From contig WWBZ02000001.1 of assembly GCA_011503125.2 (NCBI GenBank), positions 806,001 through 870,000 on the forward strand: 64,000 bases of DNA, read 5' to 3'. The stretch comes from Botryosphaeria dothidea (lineage: Eukaryota > Ascomycota > Dothideomycetes > Botryosphaeriales > Botryosphaeriaceae). Below the pieces are notes generated by a model. The model was not told the DNA's origin. It ran no database searches and worked only from the letters and a program-made list of their open reading frames with translations. This document shows positions 48,201 through 59,130 of the stretch, piece after piece (positions within the stretch are counted from its first letter, which is position 1; every line of letters starts with the position of its first letter). Position numbers and translations under genes: made by a program.

Positions 48201-50168
48201 ATTTGCGTGCTCAAGTATGAACTTTGCGCAGCTAACTTGAACCTCAGGGGAAAGCATGAAAGAGATGTAATCATACGTCCTGATGATGGTTCTCATAGTA
48301 AATATGCGTAAATCAGAAGAGCGGCGCTTGTTTTTGAAGAAAGGTTCAAGGAGCTGCTCCCATGCGGCTTGCCAATCCTCACTTGGTGGCTGTAGAAGAC
48401 GTTCGTCTTCATAGTATTCGATAACACCTTTAGCTATATCATCAGGAAGCTTTGAGCCAACGCGGACGAGCATTGCCATTGTCTCCTGTCTCTGAATGAT
48501 GTCCAGATCGTTGCGAATCTCAAATAGCCTCAGGAGGACTCCACGGAGGGGGATTGAAGGGTGTGTGTTCTCTTCTTCTTCTCCATCTTCCTCTTCGCTA
48601 TCGTCGGTCGGATTTGAGAAAGTCTCGGAAGCCAGGTGAGTAAAGTCTCGCACTTCGTTGTCGGAGACGTCGTTGGCACACTTAATGACGATTTCGAGGA
48701 AAGTAGACCAGTCGTACTCTTGAAGTAACTGACGTGTGTACTTATTATCTGCGTCTCCAGATATCAAAAGCTTCCACATGATATTGCAGATGTCTGATTC
48801 CAAATGAAAGTTGTCGGCCTTGATCTTCTTCAAGGTGTGTCTGTCCGCATCTGATGTCGTTTCAGTAGCACGGCGGTTTTCATACTCGACCGAAATCAGA
48901 TTGTTCAAAGCAGGCAGGAAGAGCGATAGTTGCAGTTCCTGGAGGTGTGCTGCCCTCGGGTGGAATAGCAGGTCTTCCAGGACCTTAACAGCCCCACGGA
49001 CCACGTTTGTCCTCTGCTTGCCCGAGCCCAATTCGCCGTAAAGGATTTCGATGAATGCGTAGATAGCAGCCGGAGCTACGTGTGAGTAGAATAGGTGCAT
49101 GATAACTCTCTCAGCTTGGTCTCGGAGATCGTCAAGTAGGAGCATTCGATTGCAGACTGAACAGAGAAGCTCCAGGCAGGGTTTAAGAAGTGACTGTGGC
49201 AGTTCTGCGTATGTGATCAGGGTCTCGATTACAGTGATTCCACCGCTAAGGTCCGGTTTCCGCGTGGTGCGTCTTGAGACGCGAAGGACATGCTGCAGAA
49301 GTTCCTCGATGTGTTTGTCGGCCAAAAGCTGAGAATTGAACTTGAGGACATCGATAATGAAACGGAAGACCTGCTGCAGGTTGGCATCCTCAGCGAGCTC
49401 CTCATCAAGCTTGAGGTTTTTATGGGCGTTCCTGACTTTCCGAGCAGCTTCAAAGCACCTATCAAGCATTCGGCTGAGGAGCGGTGCGATCTTCGTCTCT
49501 AGAGCATCAATACTCCGCCCACCATTTGTGAGGCAGCCAATAAGCTGTAACCTCATTTCCACTATCTGTTCTTGATCTGCCGAGGAGATCCAAGAGAAAA
49601 AATTGCTCCGTTCGGCAGATGAAAGGTTTGGCAGCTGGACCAAGCGCGAAAGTAGACGACATGCTGCTTGCACAGCATCCGGATCTTTGGCTTTCAATAG
49701 CGACTCTTGAGCGAGAACCCATACGGCCCAGACTCCCTTCACCGGATATTGCTCGAGGATCGGGCACAGCCGATGAGCTGCGTCGATGCGAGATGATAGC
49801 GAGGCTTTCGGACTCAGCCGCTCCAACAACTCCTCCAACTCCGGAGGACCTCCGAGAACCGGCGGAATTTGTATATCGGCGTCATAGTGACTTGGCCGCA
49901 TCCGGAACGAATGACGTATGTTCGTGAAGTCTGCGCTGTCCGGGGAGGAAGTGTGTATGTGCCGGGGAAGCGTGGACACGCTTGGCCTTCTTGCGAAGAT
50001 TCCTTGAACCGGTGCGACATTTGTGGAAGCGGAGGGGATATCCGTGGTCGAGTTGCGGGTGCGGCCGATGAGGTCCTTGAACAGGTTCGAGATCGAGCTC
50101 GTCGACGACTGATTGCGCATAGGCGCTGACGGCACCTGGGGCAGTGCCTCTGGTGGAGGCGACGACAT
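45258..50168 (-). CDS. TSC2: Tuberin homologue (TSC2), Rheb GTPase-activating protein
   Basis: Tuberin pairs with hamartin (TSC1) to switch off the GTPase Rheb and so restrain TORC1 signalling. One exon, 1,636 residues. An N-terminal Ser-rich stretch (about 1-75) is followed by long helical repeats, with the tuberin-type domain in the middle. A C-terminal Rap/Ran-GAP domain spans about 1320-1555, with HRVGVIFIGEGQSSEQEVL and HIGNDFVNIVFNNSG, the latter carrying the catalytic asparagine thumb (about residue 1457). The last 70 residues are Ser/Asn-rich. I chose MSSPPPEALPQ as start. A longer frame from 50216 crosses a C/T-rich acceptor-like sequence (CCTCCCAG), so an additional 5' exon is possible. 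The family call is strong. Confidence 0.92.
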   Translation of the reverse strand: MSSPPPEALPQVPSAPMRNQSSTSSISNLFKDLIGRTRNSTTDIPSASTNVAPVQGIFARRPSVSTLPRHIHTSSPDSADFTNIRHSFRMRPSHYDADIQIPPVLGGPPELEELLERLSPKASLSSRIDAAHRLCPILEQYPVKGVWAVWVLAQESLLKAKDPDAVQAACRLLSRLVQLPNLSSAERSNFFSWISSADQEQIVEMRLQLIGCLTNGGRSIDALETKIAPLLSRMLDRCFEAARKVRNAHKNLKLDEELAEDANLQQVFRFIIDVLKFNSQLLADKHIEELLQHVLRVSRRTTRKPDLSGGITVIETLITYAELPQSLLKPCLELLCSVCNRMLLLDDLRDQAERVIMHLFYSHVAPAAIYAFIEILYGELGSGKQRTNVVRGAVKVLEDLLFHPRAAHLQELQLSLFLPALNNLISVEYENRRATETTSDADRHTLKKIKADNFHLESDICNIMWKLLISGDADNKYTRQLLQEYDWSTFLEIVIKCANDVSDNEVRDFTHLASETFSNPTDDSEEEDGEEEENTHPSIPLRGVLLRLFEIRNDLDIIQRQETMAMLVRVGSKLPDDIAKGVIEYYEDERLLQPPSEDWQAAWEQLLEPFFKNKRRSSDLRIFTMRTIIRTYDYISFMLSPEVQVSCAKFILEHANEEADPEVLAVIADAAVNMVTEAPEEMVEFVMDLFRVYLWEFVGAIPDHSSESWGSAEHPVSPSNVITKALVRIFVRTYVRSAWKASKAYELILYVAGTSKCNMDARISAIKFLSRLRSDANFALRVNAAPEGESMASILGRTADTIVPVDEEDTTSAEAVSPTHGEEKNIVRRSLVGGHPQSRAPSRVSSGAVKVRLVKPLWMYPESEGLPEEPPPIPSLVLFTDLEGEKAEEKSDVEELQENGDCFKITDRELFQTGLWLETAIALFQNCTDWEILSYVLVHIGPQLCNHALWKNCIPQIRLLRSIICDQIRNGVVPEPPPHAPLKKADVAVCYFHILTMLISYHHHFEKSEQDDMVKSFYLGIGSWDRTSKWCIHALTVCCHEIPDSTTKHLQNIVQKMSQIITQPLIAIHILEFLTHLVRLPNLYVNFRDDEFKMVFGVCFRYLQYVRDQQERAANPPTRLSGAGLRHSGPSRDLRDSKMVDQHVKPSSKPDDLPQYVHALAYHVISFWFMAIKLEDREKFVPWIIRKLVHTDRYGRETIEEQALITIDMLHSRAYTDRDETGYQEHFAKESDGEVSKRSWVIGGEMILTLETAARTGLTQMIKRRPSYTSYGIYCPHLIPPPRHQVPLLTGLAADAFYTSSYIGVLPEDIFQGLFTPVTLFSPNAVDNSPWIKLPEDDVTRRSIAMLDRASTVDSHRVGVIFIGEGQSSEQEVLANVMGSADYTVFVEALGEGKLVRLKGAKMNLQGLDREFDSDGTHAVCWRDRAVEMVFHVITMMPTDLETDPFCINKKKHIGNDFVNIVFNNSGLPFRFDMFPSQFNYVYIVITPEARTTFVDTRDNVRLDQFYKVQVLTQPGFPEVSPASETKIISGKGLSAYVRMLALNASVFCQVWSSRDAGEYVSSWRSRLREIRKLWDKHAPNGPTPPSSASGPGTTMNSSMFHRQSVVTYNSDGNRSSIMSGTSADMERQNSSGSRG

Positions 50169-51870
50169 AGAGGTGGTCGGTAACGGTCCGGTTATTCCTG
50201 GGAGGAGGAGAAACATTTAGCAGGTGGGCAGCACAGAAGGAGGCTTTTCCAACAGTGCGCAAGCTATGGGCAGCGGGCGCATGCCTGGAGGAGCTTTTTC
50301 AGGACTCACAGAGGGTATATCATATGGCGCCCGCCCTGCTCAACCCCCAAGTAAGGTAGCAGGAGCAGAGCCAAGGCAGAGAGCGCGCGCTCTCGGGGCG
50401 AAAGGCGCAGCGGAGCTGACGGGTGGTGGCGCGGCGGAACGATGATGGAGGGCGGGCGTGAGGGAAAGATCCATGAGGGTAGTCGGGGACATTCGGGGCC
50501 GACTAGGCGTCATCAAAAGCTGCACTTGGGAGGCGGCAGCATGTCGTCGTCGTCGTCGCGGAGGGGAGGGCACGGAGTTGGGCAGGCGCAGAGGTCGTTC
50601 GAGTCTTCGCAGAAAGCTTGGAAAACCTGGGGTAAGATGCGGCAGCCTTCCCCGATTGCTCGCTAGTGCGAAGAAACCTTTGCAGGGCCGTCCTCGCGAG
50701 ACTCTGGAACGTGCAGGCTGACGCTGAGTCGCCCGGCCTGACTGCTCTGCAGTCCGGTCCTTCGACGCCTGCAGGCACCGCCCGCATCCTTGGGCCTGCC
50801 TGCTCTGGCGCTCTGCCCGCAACTTCCGTCCTCTGGTAGTCCGCGTGGACAATGCATTCTCTAAGCGCCCTCCCGCACCGCCCGCCGCCCGCTGCCTAGG
50901 CCCGATCCTAATGCAGTACAGTCTTTTCGGTCCATCGCGTCTTCCGTCCGTCTGACACTCGGTCGTGATCATCGCGTTTGACCTAGGAATAGGTCCGCCA
51001 CGCTGAAAGCGACTGTTATGCGTATTGAATCCTCGATACCTTCAGGAGCGCTTTACGTAATACGCCTGCAGGGCAGACATCGTCCAGTCGTCGCGACGCC
51101 TCGCTTGGAGAGCGGGGGCCGTCGTGTACATTATGTTTGGCGTTGTTGAGGACAGGGGTTGTCCGAACCACAGGCATGTCCTACTGTTACACTGTTTGAA
51201 CACAAGGGCTCTACCTTGCTGGATTTTGAACTTTGCCATGCGAAATGCGGCATTTGATCTCATGCCTGGGTTTTTTCATGCGGGCATTCTAGAGGCAAGC
51301 AAGGCGTTTTTTAGACATTATGCGCGTCTCAAAATGATGCGACGGTACTTCAGATGACAAGTACCTGCTTGGGCGTACTGTAGCAGTAAGCGCAATGACA
51401 CAATCTGAGTCGAGTCGTTTGCCTAGATAGTCTCCGGCAAGCAGCAAGGTCGTTAGCATTACTACTGATGAGGGAGTTGTAACGGCGTAAGTGTACCAGT
51501 CCATTTAAACTTCAGGTCTGGATGAGTTCTTCAGCTCTCCATGCGTACTGATTTCTCTCTTCTCAAAACGCTTCAATTCTTCAGAGCGTTAAAACACGAA
51601 GCACTGACGAATGTCTATGAATGAAAACTATAGCAACTCCCAGCTATGCATTCCAGCAAGTTTTGGTCGTAATGCAAGCCAAAGAAAAGAGCGCCTGGAT
51701 CCAATGCGTGATAGGCACACCATGCAACGTCCAGTAACCCTGTGCGAAACTTTCTAATTGCACCGGTGTACATGCGAATGATGCGACAAGGTCGCGACTG
51801 ACCAAGGAAACGGTATGCCCTTAGCCAAGGACTGAACAAGTACCAGAAAAAAAACGAGAGGTGTCTTTCC
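50169..51870. other. Intergenic: TSC2 promoter and Sae2 3' flank
   Basis: The 1.7 kb holds the promoter of TSC2, with a GC-rich part at about 50330-50900 containing GTCGTC units, then ordinary DNA. The Sae2 3' UTR is on the right. No gene or repeat family was recognised. Confidence 0.5.
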
Positions 51871-54465
51871 TCATTCGTCCCTGAAAAGCCAACGCCCATC
51901 CTCAATCATTGCTTCTCTCCACCTCTCCTCCACTGTCTCCCTTTCCCTCTTGCGTGCCTCCTCTCTGTCCTTCTCCATCTCTTGCGTTGCCGGGAAGTCT
52001 GTACGCCAGAAACCAGGTGGTGTTCGTGACCGCTGGTGCGCTTGACGATGCTTGCCCGCCTGGTTTGCTAAGAGCTTGACCTTTGCCTGAACTACAAGAT
52101 CCTGCCGCATAGCTGTAGGCATAGTATCCACACGGTTGTGGTCATAGCCGTTACCCATGAACCACTGTAGATACTCGTGGTCCCTTCCCTCCTGCTCGTT
52201 AGCATACGTTTGCTGGCGGCCAGACTGTGAGTCATCCCAGAAGCTCCGGGGTAGCGGCGGGTTCAAGCCGGCTTCGACCATCGCGCGGAGATCACGACCA
52301 CAGCACTCGGTTTTAGTGCAACCAGGCAGACAGCGACGAGCTTCACGACTGCGAACGACCTCATTGTAAGCGATGTCAAGGCCAGCATTTGTATTAGGGT
52401 TGATTTTGAAGTCGGACAGTTGTAGCTGGGAAAGTCGTCTAGTGCGGAGCGGTGGCCCGATATTCTTTTGTTTCTGTTGTTGTTGATGAAAGGAACGGAT
52501 GCCATCACCTGAGCGTGTAGTCCTTTTGCTTTTTTGTGGAGTTGGTAGATGAGTACTCGGGGTCTTCTTCTTCTTAGAAGATCTAGGTGCAGGTGTCCTT
52601 TGAGGCTTCGGAGTTGATCTGTCAGACTTTTTAACGGCACTTGCCCGCGTCGTCATCCGATTTAGTCGTCCGGACACAGGAGTCCTCGGTGATGCAAGAA
52701 CTTTCCTCTCGGGAGGCGGATTGTCGTACAGTTCAGCGAATCGACGGCGTGACTCTTCCATCTTAGCTGGGGAAGGCTCAGGGATCTGCGTCTCTTCGCC
52801 ATCTTCTGAGAGCATCGGCACCGCTTTCGCACCTCTTCCCTCGTCATCCGGCCGCCTGGGATAGTGATGAAGATGTTCAAGCTCGGGCTGTACTTGACTG
52901 TTGACATCACGATTTCTCAACGCATTCACTTTGCGCGGGTCGCGTGAACCTCTCGTCAGCACAACCTCGCTTGCTCCAGCGAGTTCGCCATCTCCTTCGA
53001 TTGCATGAGTCGGGTCGGAATCTGGTACTTCCAATACAACATTCTCATCGCGATGCTCTTCCTTGACAAGCACCTGAGCTCCTGTTTGTTGAGCGAGCGC
53101 CAATGGCAGACTCGAAGACCGCTCATGGCGCAATCCGGGACGTGGGTTCGACCATGTGCCGCTTCCGAGTTGAGAGATTCGGATAATTTCCCGCATGCGG
53201 CGACGTTTCCTCGGCGTCTCAATGTGAAGCCTTACTTCGTCGAGGTCGATGGTACTGGCTCTATTGAGAAGAGCTGGGACGACATGGGGCGCAGCCTGAG
53301 TATTCCGAATCTCATCCTTGATACAAGGAGGTGGCTCCGTGTATCGTTCGGGAGGATCTTTGTATATTTCAATAGGCGCAGCATGTTTTCGCTTCAGAGA
53401 TCTCTCTGATACGATAGTTGGTTCGTCATCGTTCGAAGGTCGTTGATCAATAGGTCCTTTGCCAACCTCCATCTGTTCATGGACATCATCTGCATCTTGA
53501 GTCGTTTGGCTAGATGTCACTCTTGGAGAAGTACGGCGCGCCTGAAGATGGGTATCCTCGACATTTGTCTGGTCGGATTGAGGTGTCCGAGGATTGGATG
53601 ATACTTCGGTAGTGGCTTTTTGGAATACTTGTTTAGATTGGAAATTGAGAGGGGCCTGCGGAAGGTCGTTCTCCATATCTTCTGAGAGAATATGAGAGCT
53701 AGGTGACCCCGCGCGTTCGTGGTCTGACCTTCCCACGTCCCCATCGCCTCTCGAGGAATTCTCGTGCTGCTCCAAAAATCGCGAGGCTTGCTCCGCGATT
53801 TGTTGGTGCATATCGTCCCCTTCCCCGCCCGGTTGCGGTGTCTTCTGACCATTAGTGAATGGTGATGTTGTGCTGGCAGGCGTTGGAGGTACGTCCATGT
53901 CGACGTGTGAACCCTTAGCAGGCTTTCCTTTTTGACCCTTTGTCCGCTTTGCGCGATCCTTGGCAACCCACGCACTCCATTCTTTGACACGGGCCTTCAT
54001 CAGATTGTGTTGTGTGGCCATCTTTTCAGAGTTCCATCTGAGCTCGTCGTTCTCCCTCAAGATCTCGTTGTACATGCGCTCGAGTTCCTTGTGCTCATGG
54101 AAAGGCACAGTTGCAACCTGAGTAGGAACAGTTGCTGAACTTCGCGGCGGAGGGTCGTGGTTGGCGTGCGATGTAGCAGAGGACAATACCTTGATTGTCG
54201 CTTCAAGTTGACATTTGATATCCTCATGTTGTCGCTCTAGCTCTTCGATGCGTACTAATAGTCTTGTGTTCTGGCGTTCAAGGGCTGTCTTCTCGTTTCG
54301 ATCTGTGACCGGTTAGCATAGCCGAAGCAAACCATAGGCGTACATACGGCGAATATTGTTCTTCCGAATGTTCTGCTGCAGGATTGCTGATTGACGTTCA
54401 AGTGCATCATCGTTATCGTCTGTCTCTTGCCATTGCAAGACAACCGGGTCTTGCTTCCCTTCCAT
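51871..54465 (-). CDS. DNA end-resection factor Sae2 / Ctp1 / CtIP
   Basis: Cofactor of the Mre11-Rad50 nuclease that starts resection at DNA double-strand breaks. Exons are 54465-54348 and 54302-51871, giving 849 residues. The N-terminal region (about 20-125) is a heptad-rich coiled coil (RLLVRIEELERQHEDIKCQL), matching the tetramerisation part of the family. A long disordered middle is rich in Ser, Pro and charged residues. The C-terminal domain holds CLPGCTKTECCGRDL (CxxC-type, from about 697) and KHRQAHQRSRTPPGFWRTDF, the RHR/Sae2 signature, just before a basic helix. It is much longer than the yeast proteins, as in other moulds. An ACGCGT box lies 25 bases upstream of the start. Identification is strong. 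Confidence 0.91.
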
Positions 54466-55072
54466 GACTCGGGCTAGACACACAACATTACGCGTCGCGG
54501 TCACGATGCGGGTTTCAAAAGGTCGGCGGTTGGTATGAAAGAAAGAAGTGGAATTCGCCGAAGAAATGGTGCAGAGGTGTCTGAAGTACTGGGAGAGGAC
54601 CACGGGGAATGCGCGTGTCTGCCTGCGGACTTGGCGCGTCCGCCGCGTCTTGACGCCACCGCGCGATCACGCGAAGCACGTGCACGTCCATCAATCAGTT
54701 TGCCGTCTCAGAGACTCGGCCACCCGGCGGTCAGCATATTCCTGTGGTCATTGTGATCGTGTTGCAATATTTTCTTGCCGTGGGACTATGAACCATTTCT
54801 CTGGGTATAAGTGTCACGGCACTAGAATAATATTTGCGTCTGGATGCAAGTCTCAATTCCCTGTATTAGTGGCGTTATGACACGGTGGCATTAGCCTGTC
54901 AGTCTGGTGTGCCATGCAAAGTTGTTGCCGTCGGCTACCCAAATGTCAGCACACCCGGTCGGCGCAATCGATAACGAAAGCCGAAGCACCGAGATGGCTT
55001 CCTTTGTCGCCCGGCAGTTCCTCCATCTCCTTCATCGCACATGCGTCGCCACAGTTCTGCACATGTGTCACC
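54466..55072. other. Divergent promoter region, Sae2 and F-box genes
   Basis: The 607 bases separate two divergent genes. Motifs seen are ACGCGT at 54490-54495 and the palindrome CACGTG at 54677-54682. No TATA box stands out. Confidence 0.5.
54490..54495. promoter_or_regulatory. ACGCGT (MCB-like) box upstream of Sae2
   Basis: The palindrome ACGCGT lies 25 bases upstream of the Sae2 start codon. MBF sites of this kind drive S-phase repair genes in yeasts. Closeness to the ATG suggests it may lie in the leader, so its role is uncertain. Confidence 0.3.
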
Positions 55073-56787
55073 ATGCCCAAACGCCGGGCAGAAGACGACG
55101 ATCAGAATGCGCTTCCTCCAGCAAAACGCGGGAGAAATATCGCATCGGATAAGCTGTCGCGACTGAGCGATGAGCTTCTCTTGCGCATCCTCTCATACGT
55201 GCCGGTAGCCACGCTGAATGTCTGTCAGAGGTAAGGGTCCTTGAACGTTCGCGACCATGGAGACGCTCACACTGCTGTAGAGTATCAAAACGATTATATG
55301 CCGTCGGTAGCGATCATCAGCTGTGGAAAGCTGCCTACTACAACCGCTTTGTCAGACCTCGCGCGTCGCGACTGCCCGGCATCAAGGACGCGAATACGCT
55401 TGACCACCTCCATTTTTCGTCGAAATTGTCGAAATGGCTGGATGAGGCAAATTTGGTGAAACGGGGTAAAGAAACAAACTGGAAGAAGCAGTACAGATTA
55501 CGGCACAACTGGTCGCGAGGGAGCTGCGATGTGGCTGAGATTCCGTTGTCGGAGGCACCGCCAGTCCCTCCGATACTGGTCCATCTACACGATGGGACCA
55601 TATACACCGTTGACTCAATAGCTGGTTTACGTGCATGGTCGACGAAGAAGGATCGCAGTCTTCTGGCGAATACCTCTCTCGAGCAGGATGCAGAGCAAAC
55701 CCGGTCTGTGCCGACCTCTCTGGCTGTCGATGCAGATGAGCGAACGTCCTTGACTCAACGGGTGGCCGTCGGATTCGAAGATGGCAGCTTCGCCGTCTAT
55801 TCCCTCGACGTATCTACCATGAAATTTACACGAATATACACCCACCCGGCATCTTCTAATGGCATGCTATCAGCTTTGTCATTTGCTTCTCCTTACCTCC
55901 TCACGATGACAGGACTGCAGTTATTATCACTCTACAGATTTCCAAATGAACCACAAGGAGCATATACTCAAGAAATATTGGACCCGCCTCGGTTACTTTA
56001 TTCTCTCAAATCGCACACCGTCTGGCCACCATTATCGCTTTCGATTCGACCGTCTTCTCAAAATATCGTAGCATCCATTGCATATGCACTACCAACCTAC
56101 TTCTCCGGATGGTCCGTCGGTATTCAGGAGATGCGAATCACTGCGGAAGGGAAGCTGTTAGATTCACGACTGGCGTCAGCAGATCATCCAGGATTCCAGT
56201 CACTATCATCAAGTTGGAGTTTTCCACCATCTCCAGGGGGGGCTTCGGATCCAGGCACGCCGGTTACATCAGTTCCCATCTGTTCGAAACCAACTTCCCT
56301 ATCTTACTCTCACCCATATCTTCTCAGCTCCCACCCTGATAATACTTTAACACTTTATATGGTCACCTCGACAACTTCTTCATTGAATATCGGCCCAGGC
56401 ACGAGACTATGGGGTCACACTTCTTCAGTGTCCGGGGCCCATGTAGGTGGCAGAGGGAAAGCAGTCTCGGTGAGTTCGCGGGGAGACGAGCTACGTGTTT
56501 GGGAACTGGAAGGGGGTATGACTTCTTCAGCGAGCAGAAAACGCAATCCCTCTGGAGAGTTGAGTATTCGCATTAAGCCAGAGAAAAGAGCTCCTGCCAC
56601 AACGGACCTGGCTCCTTTGCCCAAGGACGGAAACCACCATGGCCCGGGACTCGGACTCGCCCTTGAGCGAAGCCTTGATGAGTTGGCGATGACAAAAGGC
56701 TGGGTTGGGTTTGATGAGGAACAGGTGATCATCCTGCGAGAGAGAAATGAAGGAAGCCAGGCGCTAGTTGTGTATGATTTCACCTAA
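55073..56787 (+). CDS. F-box protein with C-terminal beta-propeller-like region
   Basis: Probable substrate receptor of an SCF ubiquitin ligase. Exons are 55073-55230 and 55281-56787, giving 554 residues. A basic N-terminal tail (PKRRAEDDD) is followed by an F-box at about residues 27-76, with LSRLSDELLLRILSYVPVAT, crossing the intron into VSKRLYAVGSDHQLWKAAYY. The remainder contains repeated strand-like blocks such as LVHLHDGTIYTVDSIAGLRAWS, VGFEDGSFAVYSLD and KAVSVSSRGDELRVWELEGG, which look like weak WD40 repeats. The final block has a KGWVGFDEEQVIIL end. The target protein is unknown. The start is supported by the basic leader and the good donor GTAAGG after codon 52. Confidence 0.88.
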
Positions 56788-58132
56788 AGACGAACCCTCC
56801 AGGTCCAGAGGTGGGTGAGGATGGCTGTGACCTCCTAACTCACCTGATTATGAAGAAGATGACTGAGTGGTTTGCGTGTTGTGCTGAGACGTATTGAAGT
56901 TGTTATTGTTACGTTCGCTGGGCATACGATGGTATGAACAACGAGTATCTGGTTGTGTGCAGCGACAGTCCCTGGAAAGGGTAACCTTTGGATTAACCTA
57001 ACGGCGAAAATGGACCTCCAGATCGTAGGACTCCTCTGGACAAATCGGCAGCTTCCGACAGCAACGAGCGGCAAAGACACGGCAACACTCACGACCCTCG
57101 TGATCAGCACCTGACGAGATGCACATAGGAAGTATATCGATGCCGAGTCGGATATATTGGTCATGTTTCCTGGGAGATTCACCGCTTCTAATTACATTAA
57201 TCGCCAATCAGAGCATCAGCAACTCCTTGTCACCCAGCTTAGGCCCTGTCGCCACTCGAAGCCGGGAACGGTCAACGCTCGTCCAGCAGAGTCCCTACGC
57301 CGTACGCAGGGCGCCCCTCCGTGGCCTTCAAGCGTCTTCTATCCTCCATTGAGCTTGATGCGAGGTTGGCATCAATAGTATTGCTACATGCCCTTCCCAC
57401 GGGAAGTGGAAGCGTTCGTCCGGACGTGAGTGTAATCGCACTTCCGAGACACTTGCATGCGGATGAATGCTCTCCCTCCCCACGATAAGGGCATGTTGCA
57501 ATGCCGCTATAACGGGTCTAGAAGCTGTAGTGCGGTGGCGGGTCGTCGGCACGTGCATTCAGGGCTGACAGCTGCAGTGCGACCACTGTCACGAGCCTCA
57601 AGCGGTGGTGCGCTGCCCTGCACAACATTTTGCTCGAGCGGGCGGGATCCACTTGGCTGCGCGGGCATCAAAGCTTGCAGCGGGGAGGGCAGATCAAGAA
57701 TATCCGAGAGACTCCACCAACCAGCGGCAGGCGGTAGCTGATCCAGAGGCTGTCTACATCAAACGCTCTCGCCGCTGCGCACACGGCGCTGCAGCTTCTT
57801 TTGGTGTGTCCTGATACTACTCGCTAGCGTTTGGCCCGACATCTCTCCGCTCCCGCGAGCTAGCGCGCATTTGACGGCCCGCGCCCACCGTTGTTTTCGC
57901 CTCTCCTCCCTCATTTATAAAGCTGCCCTTCCAGTCGCCTCAAGATCCACTCTCCCGCACGACACACACACACATTTCTTGCGCCAATCCAGCCACTCTT
58001 CACCTCTGACGATTCTGCTCAACATCTTCGGTACGCCCGCCCAGCGCCTGGCCCCAGCCCACCTGCTTCCCACTTCCTGCCTCACTGACGCCGCCCAGAC
58101 TCTCAACGTCACCGCACCACTCCAACCTCACC
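56788..58132. other. Intergenic: F-box 3' flank and CNBP promoter
   Basis: This 1.35-kb region ends in a strong promoter-like segment, with a TATA element followed by C/A-rich leader containing a (CA)7 run at about 57960-57974. The rest shows no gene. A 115-codon minus-strand frame at 56835-57182 has no features. Confidence 0.5.
57914..57920 (+). promoter_or_regulatory. TATA-like element of the CNBP/Gis2 gene
   Basis: TTTATAA with AGC following lies about 215 bases upstream of the start codon, ahead of a C-rich leader. The position is plausible for a highly expressed gene. Confidence 0.45.
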
Positions 58133-59130
58133 ATGGACTTCTCCGCTCCTCCTGCTCGCGGCTGCTACAACTGTACGTCCTACCCTTCTTCTTGCGCCAA
58201 CGCGATGCCCATAGCGGCGCTGCGTCTGCCTACCTCTCGCTCGCACGTCCCATACAAAATTTCGCATTAAGCTCTCACGCAGCGGGGACGGTTCGTTGAG
58301 CTGTAGATCCGAGTGGCGTTTCCGCGACGCCACAACGAGCAGCCTTGGTCGTACACCAAGCGTGAGCCCCGCCACACGAGGCAAGCGCATGGCGACCGGC
58401 CAAGGTACCGCACTCCGATGTGACCTTCTGTGAACCTCTTACCTCTCCTACCACTATGTGTACTTTGTTCTATATCCGTTGTTGTCGTCGTCGCGTCTGC
58501 GACAAACCTTGCCTTAACCACAAAGCCGTTTTCACCTCTGCGTCAGAGCCGAGGGAACTTTAGCTAATCGAAGAGAAGGCGGCGATACCTCCCACCAGGC
58601 CAGGGACTGCCCCACTAAGGGCAACCCCACTTGCTACAACTGTGGTGAGCAGGGCCACCTGAGCAGGGACTGCTCCCAGCCTCAGGCTGAGAAGCCCTGC
58701 TACCGCTGCGGCAAGGTCGGTCACCTGTCCCGCGAGTGCCCTGAGGGTGGTGCTCCCGGTATGGGTGCTGGTCAGGAGTGCTACAAGTGCGGCAAGGTCG
58801 GCCACATTGCCCGCAACTGCAACTCGTATGGCGGCGGTTTCGGCGGCGGCTACGGTGGCGGCAGCGGCTTCGGTGGTCCTCGCGGTCAGACTTGCTACTC
58901 TTGCGGTGGCTACGGCCACATGTCGCGCGACTGCACCCAGGGCCAGAAGTGCTACAACTGTAAGTATCAACCAGCTCCACCAATCATCCGCATCCAGACT
59001 TGCTGACTTTGTTTTCTCAGGCGGCGAGGTTGGCCACCTTTCCAGGGACTGCCCGTCCGAGACTTCGAACGAGCGCGTCTGTTACAAGTGCAAGCAGCCT
59101 GGTCACGTCCAGGCCGCTTGCCCCAACTAA
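58133..59130 (+). CDS. CCHC zinc-knuckle nucleic-acid-binding protein, CNBP/Gis2/Byr3 type
   Basis: Single-stranded nucleic-acid-binding protein; yeast Gis2 and human CNBP bind mRNA and promote translation and stress-granule formation. Exons are 58133-58172, 58579-58959 and 59021-59130, giving 176 residues. Seven Cx2Cx4Hx4C knuckles are present, including CYNCGDTSHQARDC, CYNCGEQGHLSRDC, CYRCGKVGHLSREC, CYKCGKVGHIARNC and the final CYKCKQPGHVQAAC. A Gly-rich linker (about residues 95-120) separates knuckles 4 and 5. The first and sixth knuckles are each split by an intron at the same Cys codon position. The first intron is 406 bases, far longer than others here, after only 13 codons. Identification is certain. 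Confidence 0.96.
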
